A DNA stretch of 64,000 nt from NCBI RefSeq assembly GCF_014062315.1, contig NZ_JACGLT010000004.1:310001-374000 (forward strand), in the 5' to 3' direction. Both the position numbers and the translations under genes were made by a program. This DNA comes from Gelidibacter maritimus (GTDB taxonomy: Bacteria > Bacteroidota > Bacteroidia > Flavobacteriales > Flavobacteriaceae). Below the pieces are notes generated by a model, which had not been told where the DNA came from, did not search any database, and saw only the letters and a list, made by a program, of their open reading frames with translations. This document shows positions 17,905 through 26,454 of the stretch, one piece after another; within the stretch, counting starts at the first letter, position 1; every line of letters starts with the position of its first letter.

Positions 17905-18624
17905 TTAGTTCCAATTATTAATACTCCCTGAGCCCGCGACTTTCGAATCTTCAGTTTTTGGATTGCCTGTATATTGAATATCACCAGAATCCGATACCCG
18001 TGCCTTTAAATGCCCAGTGCATGCTACTTTAGCATCTCCTGAACCGGTTACTGAAACATCGACGTCATAGGCGCTTAGATTTGAACCCTTATAATCTCCT
18101 GAGCCAGTAACACTTGCCTTTAAGCTGTTTGTTTTCCCTTTCAAGGTCAAATCGCCCGAACCGGTAACACTAGCATCTATAGTTGTTGCTTCGATTTCTA
18201 AGGTCACGTCGCCGGAACCTGTTATTGAAGTTTGAAAGTTTGATGCTAAAATTATATTTTCATTCCAAACATCGCCAGAACCACTTAATGACACTGCGTT
18301 AATAGCCTCAAACGGAACAGTTACTTTGATGGTTTTGCTCCTTGAGGTCTGTAAATTAACCTTATTTTTAGTTCTGATACTTAAGATGCCATTTTTTACT
18401 TCAGTAACTATATATTGCAATAGATTTTCCTCGCCTTCAATTTGAATTGTGCCTTCCGCACCCGAAATTAGGACATAGTCAAAAGGCCCCGCAAACTTTA
18501 CGACGTCATAATCGGATGTTGTTCGGGTAACGGTCATAATCTTCCCATTACCTTTAATTTTCTTTTGGGCCTGAATTGTGGTTGCAATGAGAACTGCTGT
18601 GAGTAATAGAATTAACTTTTTCAT
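17905..18624 (-). CDS. Secreted DUF2807 protein with SGSGD repeats
   Basis: Predicted exported protein of 239 residues. The signal peptide ends at IQAQ. The mature part is a DUF2807 (putative auto-transporter adhesin head GIN) domain, a right-handed beta-helix built from short repeats: SLSGSGDVW, SITGSGDVT, SVTGSGDLT, SVTGSGDYK, SVTGSGDAK, then the looser RVSDSGDIQ and KVAGSGSIN. It is the last gene of a four-gene minus-strand group headed by an ECF sigma factor. By position it is probably a target of that sigma factor. Its molecular role is unknown; anchoring or envelope sensing are both possible. Confidence 0.88.
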   Translation of the reverse strand: MKKLILLLTAVLIATTIQAQKKIKGNGKIMTVTRTTSDYDVVKFAGPFDYVLISGAEGTIQIEGEENLLQYIVTEVKNGILSIRTKNKVNLQTSRSKTIKVTVPFEAINAVSLSGSGDVWNENIILASNFQTSITGSGDVTLEIEATTIDASVTGSGDLTLKGKTNSLKASVTGSGDYKGSNLSAYDVDVSVTGSGDAKVACTGHLKARVSDSGDIQYTGNPKTEDSKVAGSGSINNWN

Positions 18625-18666
18625 GAAGTTTGGTATTCTTGTTTCTGAATAACGCAGAAAACATAA

Positions 18667-19749
18667 TTAATTTTTCTTGAAGGTGACACTCCCGTAGTCA
18701 GAAGTTATTTTAATATGATTATTGGCATTGGCATCACCATGATAGCCTTGGTAATATTTATCGTTGGAATCCACTTTCTTTTTGATAAACTGAAAATCGT
18801 CCGCCCCTCTAAGCGAAGCATAATCCAGTTTAATATCAAACTTAAATTGATAGTTGGAGTCGTATCCAATGGTGACTCCTGTATAATCTGAATCAATGGT
18901 AACATGGCCCGCATTGGCCGTCATTTTATCAATCTTTATGGATCCATAGTCGGCAACTATTTGAATGTTCTTGTAAATTTCGCCAAATCGTGCGGTCAAA
19001 TAATCGCCGTTACCCTTCACATTATTAGCCTTTTCAACAGTTACTGAACCATAATCGCAGGTATAATTGACGTTTTCAGCAATTTCAACTACCGATTTGG
19101 TGTAATCGGCATTGATATCGAGGTTTTTAGTTTTTGCCACCGTAAACGAGCTATAATCTGCATTTATTTTTCCACTTTTGATGTATTCAAAATAGCTGTT
19201 ATTGGTGTAGTCAAAGGTTATGGAATTATTATCGGCCATTAATTCCTTAGTCGTTATTTTTCCGTAGTCGCAGTTTATTTTTGCGTGGCCATCCAATCGA
19301 TCTAAATTAATACTGCCATAATCATTATTTAAATCAACACTGTTGCTCATAGGTAATTTTACCAAATAATTGATTTCCATAGTAACAGTGTTGTTTCTTC
19401 CCCAGCTCCACCAGCTGCTCGATTTATTCTTGTCAAATATGGTTTTTGCAGAGACCATGGTTGAGGAAGCCTGAAAATCAACATTTATATTATCTAATTT
19501 TTCCTGAACTTTGTCCAAATTATTGCCATTGGTCTTGATGTTGACTTCAATGCTAACTGTTTTTCCTGAATGGGTTATAATATTGATATTTCCATAGCTG
19601 TTGCTGATTTTTAGCAGGGCATCGCTATTTACAACATATTCTTTCTTTATGGTTTTTTCTTTGGTGTGCTTGCCCTTCCATCCATTTCCATAAAAAGTCA
19701 AATGAGACAGGAAAAGGAAGATTACGAAAAAATGTGATTTAGTTTTCAT
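18667..19749 (-). CDS. Secreted beta-helix repeat protein (DUF4097-like)
   Basis: Exported protein of 360 residues with an N-terminal signal peptide (hydrophobic FFVIFLFLSHLTF). The mature chain consists of recurring short beta strands with DYGS/DYTS-type turns (NNDYGSINL, NCDYGKIT, NADYSSFTV, TCDYGSVTV, VADYGSIKI, TSDYGSVTF), as in DUF4097/DUF4098 beta-helices. It lies between the anti-sigma-like gene (10 bases away) and the DUF2807 gene (42 bases away), so the three are probably one transcript. The repeat unit differs from that of the DUF2807 neighbour, so the two are analogous rather than recent copies. Function unknown. Confidence 0.82.
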   Translation of the reverse strand: MKTKSHFFVIFLFLSHLTFYGNGWKGKHTKEKTIKKEYVVNSDALLKISNSYGNINIITHSGKTVSIEVNIKTNGNNLDKVQEKLDNINVDFQASSTMVSAKTIFDKNKSSSWWSWGRNNTVTMEINYLVKLPMSNSVDLNNDYGSINLDRLDGHAKINCDYGKITTKELMADNNSITFDYTNNSYFEYIKSGKINADYSSFTVAKTKNLDINADYTKSVVEIAENVNYTCDYGSVTVEKANNVKGNGDYLTARFGEIYKNIQIVADYGSIKIDKMTANAGHVTIDSDYTGVTIGYDSNYQFKFDIKLDYASLRGADDFQFIKKKVDSNDKYYQGYHGDANANNHIKITSDYGSVTFKKN

Positions 19750-19759
19750 AGCTGCTGAA

Positions 19760-20317
19760 TTATATAGTCATTTTATTTTGTTCTGATTTCTTAAGTTCCC
19801 TGAGATTCTCGATAGATGTTAAAACGTTCTCCAAAATGTCAATTCGGCTTTGAAAATTACTGATCATGGCATAAATTACGCGTTGATCATTGCCACTCTC
19901 CTTAAGGTCAACTTTTAATCGCTCATAATTCTTTTCTAACAATTCCAGCTGTTTTAGGGCGTCTGAAATCAGGATTTCATTGTCCGGATTTCGTTGTGCT
20001 TTTATTTTGTTCAATTCAGCCGTGATGGCCGTGGTGAAAAAGTGCTGGGTTTGAGACAGTTCTGCTGATACGCTCGCCAAATCGTTAACATCTGTTCTAT
20101 TTTGTAAAAAGATAAACAGTCCAAAACATATCAGTAGTGATGCGGCAATCGAAAGGAGTAAGGTGTTAGATTTTCGTTTAGGCGCATGAACAATTGGATT
20201 TGTATTTATTGAGTTTAACTTGTTGAAAAATCGTTTTTGATGCCCTAATTCTGGAGTTTCTAGGTCGAAATCGCCATCTAAATTCCGGAATAATTCTTCT
20301 AATTTATCTGTTTTCAT
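19760..20317 (-). CDS. Anti-sigma-factor-like single-pass membrane protein
   Basis: Protein of 185 residues with a cytoplasmic N-terminus of about 50 residues, one transmembrane helix (about 52-71, LLLSIAASLLICFGLFIFL), and an outer part predicted as long charged helices (coiled coil, about 85-180). The gene starts 12 bases after the ECF sigma stop codon. That order and topology are what an anti-sigma factor would show, but no ZAS zinc motif (HxxxCxxC) or FecR domain is visible, so the call rests on context. The helical outer region could sense envelope stress or bind the downstream secreted proteins. Confidence 0.7.
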   Translation of the reverse strand: MKTDKLEELFRNLDGDFDLETPELGHQKRFFNKLNSINTNPIVHAPKRKSNTLLLSIAASLLICFGLFIFLQNRTDVNDLASVSAELSQTQHFFTTAITAELNKIKAQRNPDNEILISDALKQLELLEKNYERLKVDLKESGNDQRVIYAMISNFQSRIDILENVLTSIENLRELKKSEQNKMTI

Positions 20318-20329
20318 AGTTTTATTTCT

Positions 20330-20890
20330 TTAAAACCCTTCCACTGGCTTTAATTTCTGTTTCAGACTCTCTTTGGCTCTGGAGATCATCGTTCTGCAAT
20401 TGGCATAACTGATGTTCATAATTTCACTTATTTCTTCATAATCATAACCTTCAATTAAAGATAAGTTCAGGATAATTTGATAATTGTCCTTTAAGCTTTT
20501 CATGCATTTGATAACTTCAGTAGCTCTGAGGTGCGTCCATTCATTGTCGTTTGGCTCATTTTGATCATCTTCAATTTTATACATGACGTCTTCTAAAGAA
20601 ACTGTGTTGCTTTTTTGTGCTTTGTGATAGTCATAAATACTGTTGTTGATGACAATCCGTTTCAACCAAGATCCAAACATTGAAGACTCTTTAAGGGTCT
20701 CAAGCTTTCTAAAAGCAGTTAAAAAAGATTCTTGCATAATGTCTTCGGCCTTAAAACTGTCCTTTACAATTCTAAAACTCGTGTTGTACATGGCCTTATA
20801 ATATCTATTGTAAACCTCCATTTGCGCATGTTGGTTCCCAGATTTACATTGTTCAAGCAAATCTTCGATATGAGAATTGGTTGGTGTCAA
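20330..20890 (-). CDS. ECF-type RNA polymerase sigma factor
   Basis: Sigma-70 family regulator of the extracytoplasmic-function class. Region 2 holds YKAMYNTSFRIVKD and AEDIMQESFLTAFRK; region 4 is an HTH with EGYDYEEISEIMNISYANCR. I place the start at the TTG at 20890 (MTPTNSHIEDLLEQCK), giving 186 residues, the usual ECF length. The frame stays open to another TTG at 21007, but those extra 39 residues do not look like sigma sequence and cross the likely promoter. The first internal ATG would remove part of region 2. It heads the group of anti-sigma-like and two secreted repeat proteins. On the same strand upstream lie two similar boxes, TGTAACAAAG and TATAACAAAG, that might belong to an autoregulated promoter. 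Confidence 0.9.
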   Translation of the reverse strand: MTPTNSHIEDLLEQCKSGNQHAQMEVYNRYYKAMYNTSFRIVKDSFKAEDIMQESFLTAFRKLETLKESSMFGSWLKRIVINNSIYDYHKAQKSNTVSLEDVMYKIEDDQNEPNDNEWTHLRATEVIKCMKSLKDNYQIILNLSLIEGYDYEEISEIMNISYANCRTMISRAKESLKQKLKPVEGF

Positions 20891-21071
20891 AAAAAGTATG
20901 GCTTTGTTATAAGGATGAAGGTAATTAAACTTTGTTACAGTTTTTTGAAAATATTTTGTGACGGAAAGCCGATACGCGTTGAGCGATGCCCGTTTGCAAA
21001 TAGTCAAAATATAAACGCCATAGATGAAACCGACTATGGCATAACTATTGAAACCTTATCAGTTCAATCAT

Positions 21072-21163
21072 GACACATGCTGCGCTAATGCATTGATTGA
21101 CAGCGTGTGTCTTGAGTTTATTACTAACAAAATAAATTTAGTTATGTCACTATTCTGACATAA
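21072..21163. promoter_or_regulatory. Two inverted repeats upstream of lon
   Basis: GACACATGCTG (21072-21082) pairs with CAGCGTGTGTC (21101-21111), one mismatch, 18-base gap. A second, perfect pair TTATGTCA / TGACATAA (21142-21149 and 21156-21163, 6-base gap) ends 16 bases before the lon start codon. Both carry TGTCA/TGACA-type half sites, which suggests a protein-binding operator. Confidence 0.5.
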
Positions 21164-21179
21164 TGACCTTAAACATAAT

Positions 21180-23630
21180 ATGAAAGAATCTAAATTTTTA
21201 AGTCTTGACAGTTTGTCATTTCAGGAGTTTGACGAAAATTCTGAGTTAATTCCGCTAATGACACCAGAAGACGAAGAACAAATTAATAATGAAGAACTGC
21301 CCGCGACTTTACCGATTTTGCCATTGCGGAATACGGTATTATTTCCAGGGGTGGTCATTCCAATTACCGCTGGGAGAGATAAATCTATTAGGCTAATCAA
21401 TGACTCCAACAATGGAAGTAAAGTTATTGGCGTGGTTTCTCAAAAGGATGGTAGTATTGAAGATCCTGAAGCTAAAGATATTTTTAAAATTGGTACGGTT
21501 GCCCGCATCCTTAGGGTTCTTAAAATGCCAGATGGAAATACGACGATTATCATTCAAGGAAAAAAGCGATTTGAAGTTAATCAGATCATCACCGAGGAAC
21601 CTTATATCACTGCAACCGTTAAGGATGTTGCAGAGGCAAAGCCAGCTCAGGACAATGAGGAGTTTTCTGCCATTATCGATTCCATTAAGGATCTCGCACT
21701 TCAAATTATAAAAGAGAGTCCAAACATTCCTTCAGAGGCGAGTTTTGCCATAAAGAATATTGAAAGTAATTCGTTTTTGGTGAATTTTGTGTCGTCCAAT
21801 ATGAATCTCTCTATTGAAGAGAAGCAAAAACTGCTTGAAATTAACGATCTGAAGGAACGTGCTTTAGCGACTTTAAAATTCATGAACGTTGAATTTCAAA
21901 AATTGGAACTCAAAAATGACATCCAATCGAAGGTGCAGAGTGATATGAACCAACAGCAACGTGAATATTTTCTGCATCAACAAATGAAGACCATTCAAGA
22001 AGAATTAGGTGGTGTGTCTTATGATGAGGAGATTGAGGAAATGAAGGCACAAGCAAAATCCAAAAAATGGGATGAGAAAGTTGCTGCACATTTTCAAAAG
22101 GAATTGATGAAACTGCAACGTATGAATCCACAAGTTGCAGAATATTCCATTCAAAGGAATTACTTAGAGTTGTTTTTGGAGTTGCCTTGGAATGAGTTCA
22201 GTAAAGATAAGTTTGATTTAAAACGCGCCAAGCGTATATTGGATCGTGACCATTATGGAATGGATGATGTTAAGCGGCGAATTATTGAATATTTAGCAGT
22301 TTTGAAGCTGCGTAATGACATGAAATCGCCTATTCTATGTTTATACGGACCTCCGGGGGTTGGAAAAACTTCTTTGGGTAGATCAGTTGCCGAAGCTTTG
22401 GGTCGCGAATATGTGCGAGTGTCTTTAGGTGGATTGCGTGATGAAGCAGAAATCCGCGGACACAGAAAAACCTATATTGGAGCTATGCCAGGCCGAATTC
22501 TTCAAAGTTTGAAAAAGGCCGGAACGTCTAATCCAGTATTCGTTTTGGATGAAATAGATAAACTTTCCAGCAGTCATCAAGGTGATCCGTCTTCAGCTAT
22601 GTTGGAGGTTTTGGATCCCGAACAAAATAGTGAGTTCCATGACAACTTCTTAGAGATGGGCTTTGACCTTTCCAAAGTGATGTTTATTGCAACAGCAAAT
22701 AGTTTAAGTACTATTCAGCCGGCATTGTTGGACCGTATGGAGATTATTGATGTGACGGGTTATACCATTGAAGAAAAAGTGGAAATTGCCAAACGTCATC
22801 TTTTGCCAAAGCAAATTGAAGAACATGGGCTAACCAATGAGCATTTGAAAATTGCCAAACCACAATTGGAAAAAATTGTTGAGGGTTATACACGGGAGTC
22901 CGGTGTAAGAGGTCTTGAAAAACAATTGGCAAAAATGGTTCGCTTTGCGGCAAAGAATATTGCCATGGAAGAAACCTACAATATAAAAGTAACTAATGAA
23001 GATATCTTGGAGGTTTTGGGTACTCCAAAAATGCAGCGTGACAAATCCGAAGGCAATGATGTTGCTGGAGTGGTTACAGGTTTAGCCTGGACAAAGGTGG
23101 GAGGTGATATTTTATTCATTGAATCCATTCTCTCCAAAGGCAAAGGAACGCTGACCATTACAGGTAATTTAGGAACGGTCATGAAAGAGTCTTCTACCAT
23201 TGCCATGGAGTTTATAAAGTCTAATGCTGAGGAATTTGGCATTGATCCGGAAGTTTTTGGAAAATATAATGTCCATATTCACGTTCCAGAAGGTGCAACT
23301 CCAAAAGACGGACCAAGTGCAGGGGTAACGATGCTGACATCCTTAGTGTCATTGTTTACCCAACGAAAGGTTAAAAATGGTCTGGCTATGACAGGTGAAA
23401 TTACATTAAGAGGTAAAGTGTTGCCTGTGGGTGGCATCAAAGAAAAAATTCTTGCCGCTAAGCGTGCACGTATCAAAGAGATTTTACTTTGTGAGGACAA
23501 TAGACGTGACATTGAAGAAATAAAACCGGAGTATTTGAAAGGACTAACCTTTCATTATGTCAAGGATATGCGAGATGTATTAAAAGTAGCTCTCACGGAC
23601 GAAAAGGTTAAGAACGCAAAAACCTTATAA
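21180..23630 (+). CDS. lon: ATP-dependent protease La (LonA)
   Basis: Hexameric cytoplasmic protease that removes damaged and regulatory proteins. The 816 residues show the N-terminal substrate-binding LON domain ([13 protein letters not shown] at about 44), a helical middle, an AAA+ module with Walker A GPPGVGKT (390-397) and Walker [11 protein letters not shown], and a protease domain with nucleophile S713 in KDGPSAGV and catalytic lysine at about 756 in GGIKEK. No transmembrane insertion exists, so it is the bacterial LonA type. It has its own terminator, and palindromic sites in front suggest stress control. The next gene, porQ, has a separate promoter. Confidence 0.98.
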   Translation: MKESKFLSLDSLSFQEFDENSELIPLMTPEDEEQINNEELPATLPILPLRNTVLFPGVVIPITAGRDKSIRLINDSNNGSKVIGVVSQKDGSIEDPEAKDIFKIGTVARILRVLKMPDGNTTIIIQGKKRFEVNQIITEEPYITATVKDVAEAKPAQDNEEFSAIIDSIKDLALQIIKESPNIPSEASFAIKNIESNSFLVNFVSSNMNLSIEEKQKLLEINDLKERALATLKFMNVEFQKLELKNDIQSKVQSDMNQQQREYFLHQQMKTIQEELGGVSYDEEIEEMKAQAKSKKWDEKVAAHFQKELMKLQRMNPQVAEYSIQRNYLELFLELPWNEFSKDKFDLKRAKRILDRDHYGMDDVKRRIIEYLAVLKLRNDMKSPILCLYGPPGVGKTSLGRSVAEALGREYVRVSLGGLRDEAEIRGHRKTYIGAMPGRILQSLKKAGTSNPVFVLDEIDKLSSSHQGDPSSAMLEVLDPEQNSEFHDNFLEMGFDLSKVMFIATANSLSTIQPALLDRMEIIDVTGYTIEEKVEIAKRHLLPKQIEEHGLTNEHLKIAKPQLEKIVEGYTRESGVRGLEKQLAKMVRFAAKNIAMEETYNIKVTNEDILEVLGTPKMQRDKSEGNDVAGVVTGLAWTKVGGDILFIESILSKGKGTLTITGNLGTVMKESSTIAMEFIKSNAEEFGIDPEVFGKYNVHIHVPEGATPKDGPSAGVTMLTSLVSLFTQRKVKNGLAMTGEITLRGKVLPVGGIKEKILAAKRARIKEILLCEDNRRDIEEIKPEYLKGLTFHYVKDMRDVLKVALTDEKVKNAKTL

Positions 23631-23654
23631 TAGATACAGAGTATTGACAGAATA

Positions 23655-23681
23655 AACGGCAACCATGTGTTGCCGTTTTTT
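23655..23681 (+). terminator. Terminator after lon
   Basis: Perfect 9-bp stem AACGGCAAC / GTTGCCGTT, loop CATGT, T-run. Confidence 0.9.
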
Positions 23682-23842
23682 GATGTTCAACAATTGGTTT
23701 TGAATCTCTGATCCCTGTTTCAATTCTCAATACCAATGCTCTTTTATAACTCATTAAGATTCCTGACCCTACAAGTTGGATAGAACGGATACCTTCGGTT
23801 TAAAAATAAATCAAACTTATCAGCGTTTTAAGTAAGAAATAC

Positions 23843-23850
23843 TACTTTTG
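23843..23850 (+). promoter_or_regulatory. Promoter -7 box (TACTTTTG) of porQ
   Basis: Exact TAnnTTTG match ending only 7 bases before the porQ ATG at 23858, so transcription would begin at or within a base or two of the start codon. Confidence 0.65.
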
Positions 23851-23857
23851 TCGTTCT

Positions 23858-24877
23858 ATGGTTAAGCGGATAACTGTTATATTTTTATTTATTTCGAACA
23901 TCACAGTTTTCGCACAACTTGGTGGTGAATCCACCTATCAATTCTTGAACTTGGTATCATCACCCCGGCAGGCTGCATTAGGAGGGAAAGTCAATACAAA
24001 TTTTGATTATGATGTGACGAGCGGATTGTACAATCCTGCTACAATAAATCCTGAAATGGACAATCAGTTAGCATTAAATTATTCCAGTTATTTGGGAGGT
24101 ATCAGTTATGGTACAGGGGCTTATGCTTATACTTGGGACAGGCATGTGCAGACGTTTCATGTGGGCATGACCTATATTAATTACGGTAAATTTGATGGCT
24201 ATGATCAAAATGGCGTCTCTACCGGAACTTTTACAGGTAGCGAGGCAGCACTATCATTTGGGTATGGGTTTAGAATTCCCTTTTCTGATTTTTATGTTGG
24301 TGCCAGCGGGAAATTAATCACTTCAAAATTGGAGCAATACAATTCAATTGGAGGCGCTATTGATGCGGGAATAATCTATATTAATGAAAACCTTGATTTT
24401 CATGCCGCCTTATCCGTTAGAAATTTTGGAACGCAGTTTACAACCTATGCCGATCTGCACGAAAAATTACCTTTGGAGGTTAATCTAGGGTTGTCACAAA
24501 CGCTGCAGCATGTTCCATTAAGATGGCATCTCACTTTTGAAAATTTACAAAAATGGCCTATTGGCGTTTCAAATCCTGCAAGGGCAACCACCGATTTAGA
24601 TGGTAACCAAACGCAAGAAAAAGTAGGTTTTTTAAATGAAGTGATGCGACATACCATCGTTGGTGCAGAGCTTTTTCCTGAAGGAGGTTTCAATCTCCGA
24701 TTTGGATATAATTTCAGGCGTGCGGAAGAACTTCGTATAGTCGATCAGCGTAATTTTTCGGGGCTTTCATTTGGGGTTGGCATTAAAATGAACAAAATGC
24801 GATTTAGTTATACACACGCTAGATATACTGGAGCATCAAACACAAGTTTTTTTGGACTACAAATAGATTTAAGATAA
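23858..24877 (+). CDS. porQ: Type IX secretion system protein PorQ
   Basis: Outer-membrane beta-barrel accessory protein of the T9SS, which with PorU, PorV and PorZ forms the attachment complex that processes cargo on the cell surface. The 339 residues begin with a signal peptide (cleaved after TVFAQ), then the PorQ/PorV-like start QFLNLVSSPRQAALGG and NPATINPEMDNQLALNYS, followed by alternating strands and a final FGLQIDLR. The start is fixed by the signal peptide and by a promoter box just ahead. It is followed closely (33 bases) by cmk. The lon-porQ-cmk order is, as I recall, common in this family. Confidence 0.92.
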   Translation: MVKRITVIFLFISNITVFAQLGGESTYQFLNLVSSPRQAALGGKVNTNFDYDVTSGLYNPATINPEMDNQLALNYSSYLGGISYGTGAYAYTWDRHVQTFHVGMTYINYGKFDGYDQNGVSTGTFTGSEAALSFGYGFRIPFSDFYVGASGKLITSKLEQYNSIGGAIDAGIIYINENLDFHAALSVRNFGTQFTTYADLHEKLPLEVNLGLSQTLQHVPLRWHLTFENLQKWPIGVSNPARATTDLDGNQTQEKVGFLNEVMRHTIVGAELFPEGGFNLRFGYNFRRAEELRIVDQRNFSGLSFGVGIKMNKMRFSYTHARYTGASNTSFFGLQIDLR

Positions 24878-24910
24878 ACTAAAAAACATCCGTTTCAGCG
24901 GGAAACAAAT

Positions 24911-25603
24911 ATGAAGAAAATTACTATTGCCATTGACGGATTTTCATCAACAGGAAAAAGTACAGTTGCCAAACAATTGGCCAAAGCTTTAGGCTATGTG
25001 TATGTGGATTCCGGAGCCATGTACAGGGCTGTAACACTATATGCCATGCAAAAAAAGATTATTGCCAAAGATCAATTTGAGATTGAAAAATTGATTTCGG
25101 AATTGGATAGCTTGACTATTGGTTTTAAATATAATGACAACTTAGGTTTTGCTGAAATGTTTTTGAATGGTGTCAATGTGGAACATGACATACGTACTTT
25201 AGAAGTGTCACAATGGGTAAGTCAAGTGGCTGAAATTTCAGAAGTGCGCAGAATGTTGGTGTTACAACAGCAGAAAATGGGGAAGGAGAAAGGAGTGGTT
25301 ATGGATGGTCGTGATATTGGGACCGTTGTTTTTCCTGATGCCGAATTAAAGTTTTTTATGACCGCTTCCGCCGAAACAAGAGCCAAAAGACGCTATAAGG
25401 AACTGCTTGAACGTAACGAAAGTGTTAGTTATGAAGATGTCTTAAAAAATGTGGAATCACGAGACTTAATTGATTCTACAAGGGAGGACTCGCCGCTAAT
25501 GAAAGCTGAAGATGCCATAGAAATTGACAACTCCAACTTATCCTTAGAGGCGCAGTTTAAGAAGCTATATGCTTTAGCGCAACAAGCGATTCAAAACCAA
25601 TAA
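24911..25603 (+). CDS. cmk: Cytidylate kinase
   Basis: Phosphorylates CMP and dCMP using ATP, 230 residues. The P-loop is GFSSTGKST (10-18). The CMP-binding region includes DSGAMYRAVT and the signature DGRDIGTVVFPDA. The arginine-rich lid appears as SAETRAKRRYKE, and the later SRDLIDSTREDSPL loop is typical. It lies 33 bases behind porQ and is probably co-transcribed with it. A convergent hairpin terminator ends the unit. Confidence 0.97.
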   Translation: MKKITIAIDGFSSTGKSTVAKQLAKALGYVYVDSGAMYRAVTLYAMQKKIIAKDQFEIEKLISELDSLTIGFKYNDNLGFAEMFLNGVNVEHDIRTLEVSQWVSQVAEISEVRRMLVLQQQKMGKEKGVVMDGRDIGTVVFPDAELKFFMTASAETRAKRRYKELLERNESVSYEDVLKNVESRDLIDSTREDSPLMKAEDAIEIDNSNLSLEAQFKKLYALAQQAIQNQ

Positions 25604-25743
25604 TTCATAGTTCATTCCGCGCTCACAATTGGAGAGGCGCAAGTGAAATATTTGGGGTAAGTAAATTATGACCGCAAAGATCAGTGAAGTTCTGCAAAAA
25701 TAAGCGTATTCAGTATTTTACAGAATGAAAACATCGCCATAAA

Positions 25744-25766
25744 AAAACGGCCCCTAAGGCCGTTTT
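25744..25766. terminator. Bidirectional terminator between cmk and the BON-LysM gene
   Basis: Stem AAAACGGCC / GGCCGTTTT with loop CCTAA, A-run before and T-run after, so it can serve both convergent genes. Confidence 0.85.
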
Positions 25767-25790
25767 AATTGATTTTGAATGGATTAAAAG

Positions 25791-26168
25791 TTACAGATTA
25801 GGTATGATAAGTTCCTGATTTGGATGGATTAAATCAGGATTCTTCAATATATCAGAATTTGCTGCAAAGATCTTTTGGTATTTGGAAGGATCACCATAGT
25901 ATTGCTTCGCTATTTTGCCAAGAGTTTCACCTGACTTTACAGTATGCCTTGCAAAAACGGAAGTGTCGGCTACTTTAATATCTGCTTTAATGTCTGAAGG
26001 ATTTTCACCACCAATAGCTTTTATTTTATCCCAAAGAAGATTTTTTTCGTACTGATTCTTCGCAGTTCCTTTGATTTTTAGGACGCCATTTTCTTCAGAA
26101 ACATCGCCATTTTCTATGTTTAATTCTTGTCCTAAGTCTAAAACACTTTGATACTTAGATTTTACCAT
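25791..26168 (-). CDS. BON-LysM protein, similar to potassium-binding Kbp (YgaU)
   Basis: Small protein of 125 residues without a signal peptide. Residues 1-68 form a BON-like domain (NGVLKIKGTAKNQYEK), and residues 74-125 are a LysM domain (HTVKSGETLGKIAKQYYGD, ending LIHPNQELIIPNL). This order and size match E. coli Kbp, a cytoplasmic K+-sensing protein, better than cell-wall LysM proteins, which have signal peptides. Kbp function is inferred by this architecture only. It stands alone, convergent with cmk and divergent from rpsA. Confidence 0.85.
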   Translation of the reverse strand: MVKSKYQSVLDLGQELNIENGDVSEENGVLKIKGTAKNQYEKNLLWDKIKAIGGENPSDIKADIKVADTSVFARHTVKSGETLGKIAKQYYGDPSKYQKIFAANSDILKNPDLIHPNQELIIPNL

Positions 26169-26299
26169 GATAATTATTTTTAAAATTAATGTAACTGTAA
26201 ATATATCGAATTAATACCCAAATCAATAACCCGATAAGTATTAATGTTTAACGGATTCAATCTTGAATGCTTATATCTTGTTTCAAGTTCTCCGAATAA

Positions 26300-26331
26300 T
26301 TTGTAAATAAGATAATTATATTGTATTTTTG
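26300..26331 (+). promoter_or_regulatory. Promoter of rpsA
   Basis: TTTG (26300-26303), exactly 20 bases, then TATTTTTG (26324-26331): a complete match to the Bacteroidota housekeeping promoter. Transcription should start near 26337, giving a leader of about 118 bases. Confidence 0.85.
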
Positions 26332-26430
26332 CACTCCTTTTAGCGATACCCGTGGAAGATAAAAGGAATATCACAAAAAAACAAATAACACTTCTGTGTG
26401 TTGATCGCGTAAAACTTCCCAGAGCACTCA

Positions 26431-26449
26431 GAATACAAATTTAGTATTC
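26431..26449 (+). promoter_or_regulatory. Hairpin at the rpsA translation start
   Basis: Inverted repeat GAATAC / GTATTC with a 7-base A/T loop (AAATTTA) ends 5 bases before the rpsA ATG. In a mRNA without Shine-Dalgarno this is where the ribosome must bind, so it is a candidate autoregulatory element. Confidence 0.5.
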
Positions 26450-26454
26450 AGCAC

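Noticed and set aside
20891-21007. N-terminal extension of the ECF sigma factor
   Set aside because: Not sigma-like and covers the probable promoter; the TTG at 20890 gives the normal length.
26186-26374. Minus-strand 62-codon frame over the rpsA promoter
   Set aside because: It crosses a full TTTG-N20-TATTTTTG promoter and has no recognisable content.
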